A program made the translations under genes and the position numbers. From the NCBI GenBank assembly GCA_963770995.1, contig CAVYRS010000002.1, forward strand, positions 186,001 through 250,000: DNA of 64,000 bases. The letters run 5' to 3'. A model generated the notes under the pieces. That model was not told the origin of the DNA. It ran no database searches and was given only the letters and a program-made list of their open reading frames with translations. The DNA comes from CAVSWN01 sp963770995. Lineage in GTDB: Bacteria; Acidobacteriota; Vicinamibacteria; Vicinamibacterales; CAVVIG01. Every line of letters begins with the position of its first letter. The stretch's first letter is position 1. Positions 1-9,331 of this stretch are shown here, in pieces.

Positions 1-1874
1 TGCTGCCGGCCGCCGAAATCGCGGTCCTCCAGCCCTTCGCGTTCACGCCGCAGCAGATGTCCGATCTAGGCCGCGGCAACGAGTTCAGCCAGATGATCGC
101 GCGGCTCCGGCCTGGCGCCACGATCGAGCAGGCGAACGGCCAGTTCAAGGCGATCGTCACGCGCAATCTCGAACGATTGCCCGAACGCAAGGCGTTCGCG
201 GAGTCGAGTGGATTCGGCGGCTACGCGTTGTCGCTGCGCGATCAGCTCGTCGGCGACGCTCGCGCTCCGCTGTACGTGCTGCAAGCCGGCGTGATCGTCC
301 TTCTACTGATTGCGTGCGCCAACGTCGCCAGTCTCCTCCTGATGCGCGCCACCGGCCGCTATCGCGAGCTGGCGATTCGGACGACGCTCGGCGCGGGGCA
401 TCAGCGACTGATCCGCCAGTTGCTGACTGAGGGACTTGTGCTGTCCGGACTCGGCGCGATCGCCGGCCTGGCGGTCGGCTGGGCAGGCGTGCGCGGGCTC
501 GTGGCGCTCAGCCCTCAGCAGATTCCAGGGATGGCGGAAGCCTCGCTGAATCCCGCCGTAATGGCGTTCACCATGGCGCTCGCCGTGTTGACCGGTCTGG
601 TCTTCGGTCTCGTGCCGGCGCTGACCGTGCTTCGCGGCAGCATGAGCACCGTGTTGAAAGACGACTCGGCGCGAGGGTCCGCCAGCAAACGGACAGGCTT
701 CACCCGGTCGACGCTCGTAGTCGTGGAGACCGCGCTCGCACTCGTGCTCCTGGTGGGCGCGGGCCTGCTCGTGAAGAGCTTCCTCCGGCTCAACGACGTC
801 AATCCCGGATTCTCGTCGGAGCGCGTGCTGACGGCGCAGCTCTCGCTGCCGATGACTCGGTATCCGGACGCCCCGGCGCGGCGCGCGTTCTGGACGCGCC
901 TGCTCGAGCAGACACGCGCGCTGCCAGGCGTCACGTCTGTGGGCGTGACGTCGAACGTGCCGTTCAACGGCAACGTCTCCTCCGGCTCGTACTCGATCGT
1001 CGGCTACACGCCGCCGCAGGGTGAGGCGCAGCCGCACGGGCGGCAGGAAGTCATTGGTGGCGACTATCTGAAGTCGATGCAGATTCCCATCGTCGCGGGA
1101 CGCGCCTTCACCGATGCCGATTCGGGCGACGCGCCGCCGGTCGTGATCATCGATCAGTATCTGGTCAATCGCTATTTCAGGGACAAGAGTCCGATTGGCC
1201 AGCAGATTCGCCGTGGCGGGCCAACGAGTCCGGCGTTCACGATTGTCGGCGTTGCCGGCACGATCAACAGCATCGATCTCGGCATGCCGGTCGCAAAGGA
1301 ACGCATTTACTATCCCGTCGCTCAGCAGGCGCGTCAGTCGATGGCGCTCATCGTCAAGAGCGGCGTCGATCCGAAGACGCTCGTGGCCCAGGTCCGCTCG
1401 GCCGTGGTGGCCATCGACTCCGAGCAGCCGATCGCCGACGTGCGCACGATGGAGGAATGGATCACCCGGTCGCTGGAGGGCCGGCGATCGCCGATGCTGC
1501 TGCTCGCGCTGTTCGGCGGGGTCGCGCTCCTGCTTTCCGCAATCGGCATCTACGGCGTGCTGGCGTTTGCCGTAGCGCAGCGGACGCGTGAGATCGGCAT
1601 CCGGCAGGCGCTCGGCGCGGATCGCCGGTCCATCCTGTCGCTCGTCCTGAAACAAGGCCTGACGACGGCGGCGATTGGCGTGGGGCTCGGACTGGTCGGC
1701 GCGATCGCGCTCACGCGGTACCTGCAGACGCTGCTCTTCGGCGTCGGCGCGCACGACATTCAGGTGTACGCGGGCGTGACGCTCACGCTGCTCGCTGTTG
1801 CCACGGCCGCGTGCTATGTGCCGGCGCGTAGAGCGACTGCGGTCGATCCGAACACGGCGCTGCGCGATTCGTAG
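1..1874 (+). CDS. ADOP-type MacB/FtsX permease, 5' end outside window
   Basis: The reading frame is open from base 3 to the stop at 1872-1874, so this is the C-terminal part (about 620 residues) of a permease that starts upstream. It shows two FtsX units: helices around 'VIVLLLIACANVASLLL' (about 280-350) followed by 'RELAIRTTLGAG', a second MacB-type periplasmic domain, and a C-terminal unit with 'REIGIRQALGA' and the ending 'PARRATAVDPNTALRDS'. This duplicated layout without a fused or adjacent ABC ATPase is the ADOP pattern of Acidobacteria. Their substrate is unknown; related MacB-like permeases act in macrolide or lipoprotein export. No frameshift is visible. Confidence 0.9.
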   Translation, partial: LPAAEIAVLQPFAFTPQQMSDLGRGNEFSQMIARLRPGATIEQANGQFKAIVTRNLERLPERKAFAESSGFGGYALSLRDQLVGDARAPLYVLQAGVIVLLLIACANVASLLLMRATGRYRELAIRTTLGAGHQRLIRQLLTEGLVLSGLGAIAGLAVGWAGVRGLVALSPQQIPGMAEASLNPAVMAFTMALAVLTGLVFGLVPALTVLRGSMSTVLKDDSARGSASKRTGFTRSTLVVVETALALVLLVGAGLLVKSFLRLNDVNPGFSSERVLTAQLSLPMTRYPDAPARRAFWTRLLEQTRALPGVTSVGVTSNVPFNGNVSSGSYSIVGYTPPQGEAQPHGRQEVIGGDYLKSMQIPIVAGRAFTDADSGDAPPVVIIDQYLVNRYFRDKSPIGQQIRRGGPTSPAFTIVGVAGTINSIDLGMPVAKERIYYPVAQQARQSMALIVKSGVDPKTLVAQVRSAVVAIDSEQPIADVRTMEEWITRSLEGRRSPMLLLALFGGVALLLSAIGIYGVLAFAVAQRTREIGIRQALGADRRSILSLVLKQGLTTAAIGVGLGLVGAIALTRYLQTLLFGVGAHDIQVYAGVTLTLLAVATAACYVPARRATAVDPNTALRDS

Positions 1875-2083
1875 TCACTCGCGTCAACGCGCTTCGCCCT
1901 GCGCTGCGCGCGTCCGCGGAGGACGTCGCGCTGCAGGCGCGAATATCGCCTGGTACTGCTCTGCTTGGTTCTCGCACGCCCGTTCGCTCCCCCTCTGTGA
2001 CAGCCGGCGATAGCGATTCAGCTGTTACACGCCACTAAAATAGGACGCCCGGCCGTGATGGGCCTCGCAGAAAGGCATGCCTC

Positions 2084-3061
2084 ATGATCCCCGGCGTGGC
2101 GCACAGACGACAGTTCAAGCACCTCTCCGAACAGGAAATCCTCGCCCTTGCGATCTCGTCTGAAGAAGACGACGGGCGGATCTACAGGTGGTACGCGCGG
2201 TGTCTGCATGACAGCTATCCGCAGTCGGCGCAGGTGTTCGAGGAGATGGCCACCGAGGAGGATGGGCACCGCGAGTCGCTGATCGAGGAGCACCGGCGGC
2301 GCTTCGGCGAGACGATTCCGCTCATCCGCCGCGAACATGTCGCCGGCTTCTATCATCGGAGACCGGTGTGGTTGATCGAGAACCTCGGTCCGGAACGAAT
2401 CCGCGGGGAAGCCGAGCGCATGGAGGTCGAGGCGCGCGATTTCTACCAGCGGGCCGCACACCGCACGACCGATGCCGGCACCCGCCAGCTGTTGAACCGC
2501 CTGGCTGTCGCAGAGGCAGGCCACGAAACGACCTGGCAACACCTGCTCGAGGAACACCTGCCGCCGCGCGCGCGCGCGGCGGAGAACGCCGAGGCACATC
2601 GGCAGTTCGTCCTCATTTGGGTGCAACCCGGCCTGGCCGGGCTGATGGACGGCTCGGTCTCGACGCTCGCGCCCATCTTTGCCGCGGCATTCGCGACCGG
2701 TGATACCTGGCAGACGTTTCTCGTCGGCCTCGCCGCGTCGGTGGGCGCCGGCATCTCGATGGGGTTCACGGAGGCCGCCTCGGATGACGGAACGATCTCC
2801 GGTCGGGGCTCGCCGGTCAAGCGGGGTTTCGCCTCCGGCGTGATGACCGCGATCGGCGGTCTCGGACACGCGCTTCCTTATCTGATCTCGGATTTCTGGA
2901 CCGCCACGATCATCGCGATGGCGGTCGTCTTCGTCGAGCTGTGGGCGATCGCGTGGGTGCAGAACCGGTACATGGATACGCCGTTCCTGCGCGCGGCCCT
3001 GCAGGTCGTCGTTGGCGGCGCGCTCGTATTCGCGTCCGGCATCCTGATCGGCAGCGCGTGA
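2084..3061 (+). CDS. mbfA: MbfA-like iron exporter (rubrerythrin domain + VIT1/CCC1 membrane domain)
   Basis: A 325-residue fusion. Residues about 15-165 form a rubrerythrin/ferritin-like four-helix di-iron domain with glutamate/histidine signatures ('EEDD', 'EEDGH', 'EVEARDFY', 'EAGHE'). Residues about 178-325 are a VIT1/CCC1-type membrane domain with a typical 'PGLAGLMDGSVSTLAP' opening helix and five likely membrane spans. In alphaproteobacteria this architecture (MbfA, membrane-bound ferritin A) exports iron and protects from iron and peroxide stress. The start is preceded by a purine-rich GAAAGG. It begins an iron-homeostasis island running to 10.4 kb. The family call is firm; direction and metal are inferred from the family. 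Confidence 0.9.
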   Translation: MIPGVAHRRQFKHLSEQEILALAISSEEDDGRIYRWYARCLHDSYPQSAQVFEEMATEEDGHRESLIEEHRRRFGETIPLIRREHVAGFYHRRPVWLIENLGPERIRGEAERMEVEARDFYQRAAHRTTDAGTRQLLNRLAVAEAGHETTWQHLLEEHLPPRARAAENAEAHRQFVLIWVQPGLAGLMDGSVSTLAPIFAAAFATGDTWQTFLVGLAASVGAGISMGFTEAASDDGTISGRGSPVKRGFASGVMTAIGGLGHALPYLISDFWTATIIAMAVVFVELWAIAWVQNRYMDTPFLRAALQVVVGGALVFASGILIGSA

Positions 3062-3079
3062 GCGGAGAGTCTCAGGCGC

Positions 3080-3469
3080 CTATGAATCGTTGATGGGGGC
3101 TTCGAGCGGCTGTTGCGTGATCAAATAGTCGTCCACGATCCGGCCGCCTAGGAGATGTTCCTGGATGATTTGCTCCAGCACCGGCGGATCGCACTGACCG
3201 TACCAGGAGCCCTCGGGATACACGACCGCAATCGGTCCGCCTTCGCAAATGCGCAGGCAGTTGGCTTTCGTGCGCAGGATGCCGCCCTGCTCCGACAGCC
3301 CCATCTCCTTGAGACGGTGCTTCAGGAAATGCCACGCTGCTAGCCCGCGGTCCTTGTCACAGCACTTCGGTTTCGTCTGGTCGCAGCAAAGAAAGATGTG
3401 CCGCCGCGCCACTGGGACGCCGATACTTTTCGCGACGGTGCGTTGAGATTTACGATGAGCCATCAGCAT
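3080..3469 (-). CDS. Thioredoxin-fold [2Fe-2S] ferredoxin
   Basis: A 129-residue protein with the cysteine pattern of thioredoxin-like 2Fe-2S ferredoxins: 'FLCCDQTKPKCC' near residue 28 and 'NCLRICEGGP' near residue 72, followed by the family's 'YPEGSWYGQC'. Such proteins carry one 2Fe-2S cluster and serve as soluble electron carriers, for example to enzymes that reduce or mobilise iron. The start may be Met3 (3463), which begins the more typical sequence 'MAHRKSQ'. It converges with the MbfA-like gene (18-bp gap) and lies on the strand of the ferritin. A role in electron supply for iron release is inference from context. Confidence 0.85.
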   Translation of the reverse strand: MLMAHRKSQRTVAKSIGVPVARRHIFLCCDQTKPKCCDKDRGLAAWHFLKHRLKEMGLSEQGGILRTKANCLRICEGGPIAVVYPEGSWYGQCDPPVLEQIIQEHLLGGRIVDDYLITQQPLEAPINDS

Positions 3470-3803
3470 TAGCCATCCGACGCCGTATTCCAGGATCCCA
3501 GGTCAGACCGAGCTCGCCGCCATGTATCCGACGAGCGCCGAGGTGGCACGGATCGAAACACCTCCGCGATCGATTCGCCGTCGAGCCGCGGATCACGAGC
3601 GCCGCGGTGAGAAGATCGTCGTAGCTGCCGGTCCAAGTGAAACATGCTCCGATATGGAGTGATCGGAGGACCTCATTCTGTGGCGTCGTGGATTTCGGGG
3701 GCGCAGGTCAGTTGCCCCACGCGACGAGCAAAGGTTCCGCTGCGTCAGGGGCAACGTCCCTACGTCCAATGCATTCACCACTATGTCGGGGGACCTGATG
3801 AAT
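3470..3803. other. Intergenic stretch without a supported gene
   Basis: About 330 bases between the ferredoxin start and the ferritin stop. Short reading frames exist on both strands but none has a recognisable domain, plausible start context or codon pattern like the neighbours. It must hold the ferredoxin promoter; I cannot point to a convincing -10/-35 pair. Confidence 0.5.
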
Positions 3804-4298
3804 CTACGCCGCTGACGGACGAGCCCCCAACTCTCGATCCAGATCGAGAAGTGACCCGGGATCGTTCCCGACCAGCCGGAACCGTGCGACCAACTGTCGT
3901 GCGGTTTTTTCCTCCTCCACCTGTTCGGTCACGAACCATTGGAGCTCCGCCATTTCAGCGAAGGCCCGCGACGTCAAGGCGAGCTCATAGAGCTGATGGA
4001 TCTGCGCCGTGGTTCGTTCCTCTTGCAGCAGCGCCTCTTCAAATACATCAGCGATGTCTTTGAATTCGAGGGTCGGTGCCGGCATCGCCTCCAGTTCGAT
4101 CGCCGCGTTTCTGGCCAACACAAAGTCGAACAGCTTGAGCGCATGATTGCGTTCTTCCAGGCTCTGGAGCTTGTGCCACTGCGCCGCCCCAGCGAACTTA
4201 TGCAGTTCACAATAGGCAGCCATCGCCAAGTATTGGTGCGACGCCCGGAGCTCAACGCTAACCTGGCGGCCGATCGCTTGAAGAACGCGTGCGTTCAT
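3804..4298 (-). CDS. ftnA: Non-haem ferritin (FtnA-like iron storage)
   Basis: A 164-residue ferritin. The di-iron ligands are recognisable in 'VELRASHQYLAMAAYC' (first helix glutamate), 'SLEERNHALKLFDF' (ExxH) and 'EEALLQEERTTAQIHQLYELA', with 'LQWFVTEQVEEEKTAR' in the fourth helix, as in bacterial FtnA. I choose ATG 4298 ('MNARVLQ') over the upstream GTG at 4307 because an AGGTG sits six bases before the ATG. The product forms 24-mers that oxidise and store iron. The C-terminal tail 'LDLDRELGARPSAA' extends past the core. Together with the FTR1/TonB operon it fits an iron uptake and storage locus. Confidence 0.92.
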   Translation of the reverse strand: MNARVLQAIGRQVSVELRASHQYLAMAAYCELHKFAGAAQWHKLQSLEERNHALKLFDFVLARNAAIELEAMPAPTLEFKDIADVFEEALLQEERTTAQIHQLYELALTSRAFAEMAELQWFVTEQVEEEKTARQLVARFRLVGNDPGSLLDLDRELGARPSAA

Positions 4299-4649
4299 GG
4301 ATGGCACCTGACCCGCACCGGTCCCCAGGTCTGTGTCGAGTGTCGTCGTGTCCTGGTAGGTACATCCTGGAACTGCCTGGCTGCGTGATCTCGCTCATTG
4401 GGACTCCCTTCTTTGATACGTTGGCGGCATCCTCAATCGAACCCTTCAATCCGAGTCATCAACGCGTTCTCGCCCGCGGATTCTCGCCGTTGATCTACAG
4501 GCTGACCTATGACGTTCGGCGGCGGGCTACGCAATATCACTGCCACGTCGACAGGTCGTCCAAAGCACAGTAAAGCAGTGGATGGATAGCGGGACCTAGA
4601 GTCGCCGCAGCGAAGTGTTGTGAGTTCCGTCGTTGAATGTTGTGGTTCC
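4299..4649. other. Intergenic stretch upstream of the ferritin
   Basis: About 350 bases without a supported gene. It contains the ferritin promoter region and adjoins the IS256-type relic at 4650. No domain was recognised in any frame and I see no clear regulatory palindrome. Confidence 0.4.
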
Positions 4650-4739
4650 TTGGAAACGTGGAAGTCAATTCGGACCACGAACACCATCGAGAATCTCAAT
4701 CGCGAATTTCGTCGTCGGACCAGGACGCAAGCCTCGTTC
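4650..4739 (+). mobile_element. IS256 (mutator) family transposase relic
   Basis: One + frame encodes 'ETWKSIRTTNTIENL' then 'NREFRRRTRTQASF', which matches the highly conserved C-terminal segment of IS256/mutator transposases (typically SLRTTNxIERLNxEFRRRTKTQ). Before and after this 30-residue island the frame loses similarity and no terminal inverted repeats are visible. It is therefore a short decayed remnant, lying between the ferritin and the FTR1 gene. Family identity is from memory of the motif. Confidence 0.65.
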
Positions 4740-4749
4740 ACCTGCTCCA

Positions 4750-5529
4750 CTACACGGATTCCGAGCGGAGTCCTGACGCTGCAGGCGCGTGCCGGTAGCG
4801 AGCGGTGAACCATGCCGTGACGCACCACGCGGCCGGCAAGATGACGAGCGAATACGTCAGCAGGTGACCGAACGTGCTGTCAGGTCCCCATGATTCCGTC
4901 TTCGTATGGAGGATGTCGCTGAATGGGAGAAGCTGCTGCTCAGCGCTTTCGTGGACGCCCTGGATAACCAGCTGGAACACGAAGACCACGAGAAAGATGG
5001 CGGAGGTCTGAAACAGCAGCGTGAAATTGATCCCACGACCGTAGCGCGCCCACGCCCACGCGAGACTCGCCGCGCCGAGAATGCCCCACACCGCTCCGAT
5101 GAACATCGACGGAACGTCTCGGATTTGGATCAGGAGCAAGGCGGCTTCCATGCCTTCACGGTTCACCATGAACAGGATGAAAAGGAAGACCCCGGACATC
5201 GCCGCGAAACCCGGCCGCGTCGCGGAAGCCTGCAGCCGGTTCTGGATCTCCGCGCCCCAGCGGCGACGCGAACGCCACATCTGGGCCAAGAGCCATGCCA
5301 CCGAGGCGGCCGCGACCAGCGCGAGCGGCCCCTCGAGGAGTTCCTGGTTTGCCGCGCGGTAGAGCAGAACGCCTGCGACGATACTCACGCACAGGCCGGC
5401 CACGACGCCCCACCGTACCGCCGGCACGAGCGTTTCGCGATGCGTTCGTCGAAGATAGGAGAGGCTCACCGCCACAATCAGGAACGCTTCCAACCCTTCT
5501 CGCAGCGTAATGACAAATGCCTGGATCAT
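4750..5529 (-). CDS. FTR1/EfeU-family iron permease
   Basis: A 259-residue polytopic membrane protein with about seven helices. It carries both REGxE ferric-binding signatures of the FTR1 family: 'TLREGLEAFLIVA' at residue 7 and 'VNREGMEAALLL' near residue 120. The start is ATG 5529, which overlaps the stop of the upstream PepSY gene (ATGA, 5526-5529), so translation is probably coupled. A longer frame extends upstream but would overlap that gene by about 160 bases. In fungi and bacteria FTR1 permeases import ferric iron after oxidation; the usual EfeO and EfeB partners are absent here, and the PepSY protein and TonB receptor take their place in the operon. Confidence 0.9.
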   Translation of the reverse strand: MIQAFVITLREGLEAFLIVAVSLSYLRRTHRETLVPAVRWGVVAGLCVSIVAGVLLYRAANQELLEGPLALVAAASVAWLLAQMWRSRRRWGAEIQNRLQASATRPGFAAMSGVFLFILFMVNREGMEAALLLIQIRDVPSMFIGAVWGILGAASLAWAWARYGRGINFTLLFQTSAIFLVVFVFQLVIQGVHESAEQQLLPFSDILHTKTESWGPDSTFGHLLTYSLVILPAAWCVTAWFTARYRHAPAASGLRSESV

Positions 5530-6785
5530 GACGAATCCCTTTCCTGTCCTGTCAACCCCGTCACGGAGATGCTGATTGTCGACGGAGCACTGGGCTGCCC
5601 GGCGGGAGGCAGCCCCTTGCCCGCGACGAGGCTCTTCCACAGCCGCGCATTCAAGAAGCGCCGGACTGCGAGCGCGAGCCCCGTCCACACAAGCAGCACT
5701 CCGCCGAGCGACGAGAGGCCCGCTACGGTTTGACCGGCGACCCCGTACACTTCACCCGTGTGCGCGAAACGGAGCCACGAACGGGCGCGCCGGCCTGGCG
5801 TCGATCCCGCTTGGCTTTCCCAACTGATGACACTGCCTGTCGTTCGATCGAATGTGATCGAGCCGCGCTTCTGCGGCTGGCCGCCGTCACCTTCATCCAC
5901 CGTCACGGCCACCGGCCCTCGCGGTGGCACGGGCAGTCGCACTGCGATCGTGCGCCACGCCGGGTGCTGCTCGGCCGCGCGGGTGATGAGCACGTCGAGT
6001 GCCATGTGTCCGTTCGCTCCGGCGTCCGGGCGCGCGATCGGTTCTTCGGTGCGGCGTCTCTCGGCGGGTCCGGCAGGCGCACTGCGCGGCGGCGGCGGCT
6101 GTTCGCCCGTGAGGCGATAGACGAGATTGGTGGCCCATGGATAGGAGATCACCACACCGCTCCATACGATCACCAGGAGCGGAAGCGCGGACCACACGCC
6201 GATGGTGTTGTGCCAATTGAAGTCGCGGGCCCTGGACGACAGGCCGCCCTTGAACCAGGCGATGCTCCGCAGTTGCGTCCGCGTGAACTTTCTCGGCCAC
6301 CAGAGAAACGGTCCGCTGACGACGATGACGAAGAAGGCGAGGTTCGACGCGCCCGTGATCATCCGTGCGGTCGCCCGGTTCTCATCCGACGCGCCGAGCC
6401 AGCGATGCCAGTCGGTGACGCGCCGAAAGAATGCGCGCACGCCCGGGGCGCCTTCGCCCAGCACATCACCCGTATAGCTGTTGATGAAGAGCGTTCTCTG
6501 TCCCAGCGTCACTGACGCCGGCGCCATTGGGTCGGACCGCAACGTCACCGTCATCGCGGTCGGCCCCGACATCGTTTCGCCGACCTTTACCACGAGCGCG
6601 TCCACCGGCAGACGAGTGGCTGCCGGCGACGGCGGCCCCGCCTGATAGGCGCGCATATCGGACCAAGCGGTAATCTGCCGCTGATAGGTGAGCAGCACGC
6701 CCGTGACCGACATGATGAGAATCACCGTGCCCGCCACGACGCCGCAGGTGAGGTGGCTCCAGAACAGGAGCTTGGGAAGATTCAT
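5526..6785 (-). CDS. PepSY-associated membrane protein (PiuB-like, siderophore-iron utilisation)
   Basis: A 419-residue inner-membrane protein of the PepSY_TM family. It opens with 'MNLPKLLFWSHLTCGVVAG', the classic first helix ending in 'SVTGVLLTYQRQI', then a periplasmic PepSY region, 'WHRWLGA', further helices and 'RFAHTGEVYGVAGQTVAGLSSLGG' near the end (given here as a location, residues about 360-385). Conserved histidines fit haem-binding ferric reductase-like relatives that work next to TonB siderophore receptors. The start at 6785 was chosen because the family N-terminus begins there. It lies 139 bases after the receptor gene and overlaps FTR1 by four bases. Reduction of imported ferric complexes is inference. 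Confidence 0.88.
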   Translation of the reverse strand: MNLPKLLFWSHLTCGVVAGTVILIMSVTGVLLTYQRQITAWSDMRAYQAGPPSPAATRLPVDALVVKVGETMSGPTAMTVTLRSDPMAPASVTLGQRTLFINSYTGDVLGEGAPGVRAFFRRVTDWHRWLGASDENRATARMITGASNLAFFVIVVSGPFLWWPRKFTRTQLRSIAWFKGGLSSRARDFNWHNTIGVWSALPLLVIVWSGVVISYPWATNLVYRLTGEQPPPPRSAPAGPAERRRTEEPIARPDAGANGHMALDVLITRAAEQHPAWRTIAVRLPVPPRGPVAVTVDEGDGGQPQKRGSITFDRTTGSVISWESQAGSTPGRRARSWLRFAHTGEVYGVAGQTVAGLSSLGGVLLVWTGLALAVRRFLNARLWKSLVAGKGLPPAGQPSAPSTISISVTGLTGQERDSS

Positions 6786-6924
6786 AACTCGGCCCGTTGC
6801 CGCAGCAGATTGTGATAGACGCCGGTCAGCTGCACGACGGATGGGTGAGCCGGCACATCGCGTGCGAGCGCTGAATGGCGCGGTCAGGGACAACGTCACA
6901 CTTGTCCCGGCCCGCGCCATGTCG

Positions 6925-9249
6925 TCAGAACCGCGTCGTGATTCCGATACGTACCGCGCGTGGTGACCCGGGCGTGATGTTGTTGTTTCCGTTCGCAAAG
7001 AGGTAGTAGTCAGCATCGAACAGATTCTCGATGTTCAGCTGGGCGCCGAACTTCGAATTGATTCGAAAGAACGCGGTGGCATCTGTTCGGAAGTAACTGG
7101 GCATCACCACGGTGTTGTCCGTCGCGGTGAAGATATCGCTGCGGTAGATGAGGCCGAGGCCCACGCCGAGTCGGCTCGAGACATCGTACCGATTCCACAA
7201 CGAGAACGAATTCGTCGGCAGGTTCGCGAGCACGGCGCCCGCCAGCACCGTTGCCGATAGCGAGCGGGTAATCTCCCCGTCTTGGTACGCGTACGCACCG
7301 AGAACATTCCATTGCGCGGTCGGATTCCCGGCGATGCTCATCTCGAGGCCCCGCGTGCGTTGAGCGTCGACCAGCAGAGACAGCGTTGGATCGTTCGGGT
7401 CGGGGACGATCACGTTGCCGCGCTCCAAATCGTAGACCGCCATCGTGAATGAGCTGTTCCGGACGAAGTCCCACTTCAAGCCGACTTCGTAGTTCCGGAA
7501 CGACTCCGGGTCCAATGCCTGGTTGGTTAGCGAGAGCGAGGAGAGTTGCTCGCCGGCCCGCGGCTGGAACGACATGCTATAGCTGGCATAAATGGAGACA
7601 GGTACGACCGGCTTGTAAATCAGCCCCAAGCGGGGCGAAGCGTGGCCGTCGTGACTCGAGAAGTCTGCGTTCGTGCGATTGTTGTGGAAGCCCACGTTGA
7701 AGTCGTCATAGCGCAGGCCGATGACCGCTTCTACGTGCCGGGACAGCGTCACCTGGTCCTGCACATAAAACGCAGCGACGTTTGCCACGCCAGCGTTGTC
7801 GGCATCCGTGGCGTTCTGACGGAACTCCATCGGCAGGGAGGTCGTCGGGGCCGTGACCGGCAGTGCCAGCGTGGTGGTCGTCGGGCTGATCGTCGTGAAG
7901 AACGCGGTATTTCTGAAGTTGTCCGTCTCCTGACGACCGAGTTCCATGCCGACGAGCACGGCATGGGCGATGCGTCCGGTCCGCCGCTGGGCCGTCAGAT
8001 CGGTTTGATTGAACAGGTTCTGCCGCTGCGTCGCGTTGTTGTAGCCGGAGATACTGACGGTCGTGCCGGCCGCATTCACGGCGCCAGGGAAGATGTTCTG
8101 ATAAGTCTTGTCGTAGTCGGCGTAGCTCGTGCGGTTTCGAAGCGTCACTCGATCGCTGAACCGGTGTTCGACGAGGCCGAAAACCGAGTTCACCGTAGCG
8201 ACGCTGTTGCTCTCGGGCGCATTTCCGAAAAACGTCGACGCATCGGTGACGAATGGCATCCCTTGATACGAAGGAATGCCACGGTCGGCCGTTCGATCGT
8301 CGTGGAAGTACTCGTATCCGCTCCGCACGACAGTGTTCGGTCCAACCGACACAGACAGCGTCGGATTGATACCAGAGCGTTCGAGTCCGACTCCTGATCG
8401 ATACGTGTCTGTGTTCTCGTACACGCCCGTCAGGCGGAGCGCGACTTTCGAATTGAGCGGGCGGTTCAGATCGGTCGAGATTCGGCGATTCTCATACGAT
8501 CCCACCTGCAGCGCCACTTCGTTCCCCGGCGTCCAGTCGGCGACGCGTTGGACGCGGTTGATGACCCCGCCGACACCGCCGCGGCCAAAGATCATCGCAT
8601 TCGGTCCCTTGAGAGCTTCCACACGTTCCAGGTTGTAGACGTCGCGATAGTACTGAACATCGTCCCGCACGCCATCGACGTAGAAATCGGCCGTCGAGCT
8701 GTTGCCTCGAAACACCGGCGTGTCGCGATTGCCCTCGCCCTGGGCATAGCCGATCCCTGGGACGAATCGCACGACATCACCCATGCTCGTCATGTTGAGC
8801 GCCGCCATCGTCTCCTTCGACACCACGGTGATGGCCTGCGGCACGTCTCTCAGCGGTGTGTCAGTCTTCGTCGCGGTTCGAATGCGATCCGGTGTCCCTC
8901 GCACGAGGACGTTTTCGGAGAGAGACACCGGCTGCAAGACAAGCCGCACGTTAGTGCGCGCGGTGGTCACATCAGCCGTTGCTGGCGAGAACTGATCGAA
9001 CGTGGCCGTTAACGAGACGGGCCCCGCCGGGACCCCTTCAAACGTGAAGCCGCCTGCGGCATCAGTTGCCGCCTGTTGCTCGGTGGCGCCGGTCTTCAGA
9101 GACACCGTCGCACCAACGACGGCGCCGCCCGTCGAGTCAACGACGAGGCCGGTGATCGTGGGTGATGGGGATTGGGCGGCGAGGGCCAGGGGAGATATCA
9201 AGAGTGCCAGAAGGCCGATCAGTGAGCGACGCACAATAACCAGATTCAT
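6925..9249 (-). CDS. TonB-dependent siderophore receptor with N-terminal carboxypeptidase-regulatory-like domain
   Basis: A 774-residue outer-membrane receptor. ATG 9249 begins a signal peptide ('SLIGLLALLISPLALAAQ'). Residues about 30-105 are a carboxypeptidase-regulatory-like beta domain ('ITGLVVDSTGGAVVGATV'). The plug follows ('DTPLRDVPQAITVVSKETM', 'FRGNSSTADFYVDGVRDD', 'YNLERVEALKGPNAMIFGRG'), then a 22-strand barrel that ends in 'AVRIGITTRF' with the C-terminal phenylalanine needed for BamA insertion. The 'DVPQAITV' and 'VEALKGP' motifs are those of catecholate/hydroxamate siderophore receptors. It heads an operon with PepSY and FTR1 genes and is divergent from the DtxR-type regulator, so iron repression is likely. 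The exact siderophore cannot be told. Confidence 0.93.
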   Translation of the reverse strand: MNLVIVRRSLIGLLALLISPLALAAQSPSPTITGLVVDSTGGAVVGATVSLKTGATEQQAATDAAGGFTFEGVPAGPVSLTATFDQFSPATADVTTARTNVRLVLQPVSLSENVLVRGTPDRIRTATKTDTPLRDVPQAITVVSKETMAALNMTSMGDVVRFVPGIGYAQGEGNRDTPVFRGNSSTADFYVDGVRDDVQYYRDVYNLERVEALKGPNAMIFGRGGVGGVINRVQRVADWTPGNEVALQVGSYENRRISTDLNRPLNSKVALRLTGVYENTDTYRSGVGLERSGINPTLSVSVGPNTVVRSGYEYFHDDRTADRGIPSYQGMPFVTDASTFFGNAPESNSVATVNSVFGLVEHRFSDRVTLRNRTSYADYDKTYQNIFPGAVNAAGTTVSISGYNNATQRQNLFNQTDLTAQRRTGRIAHAVLVGMELGRQETDNFRNTAFFTTISPTTTTLALPVTAPTTSLPMEFRQNATDADNAGVANVAAFYVQDQVTLSRHVEAVIGLRYDDFNVGFHNNRTNADFSSHDGHASPRLGLIYKPVVPVSIYASYSMSFQPRAGEQLSSLSLTNQALDPESFRNYEVGLKWDFVRNSSFTMAVYDLERGNVIVPDPNDPTLSLLVDAQRTRGLEMSIAGNPTAQWNVLGAYAYQDGEITRSLSATVLAGAVLANLPTNSFSLWNRYDVSSRLGVGLGLIYRSDIFTATDNTVVMPSYFRTDATAFFRINSKFGAQLNIENLFDADYYLFANGNNNITPGSPRAVRIGITTRF

Positions 9250-9331
9250 GACGCTCTCCCTAAAGGCGGGCCACCTTTGACGCACCAGGGCAGCCGAACA
9301 GTGAAACTGGGACTCAATCTCATAGATGGCA

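Noticed and set aside
303..1754. Long minus-strand open frame of 483 codons
   Set aside because: Antisense to the permease; Arg/His-rich with no domain, a usual by-product of GC-rich codon bias.
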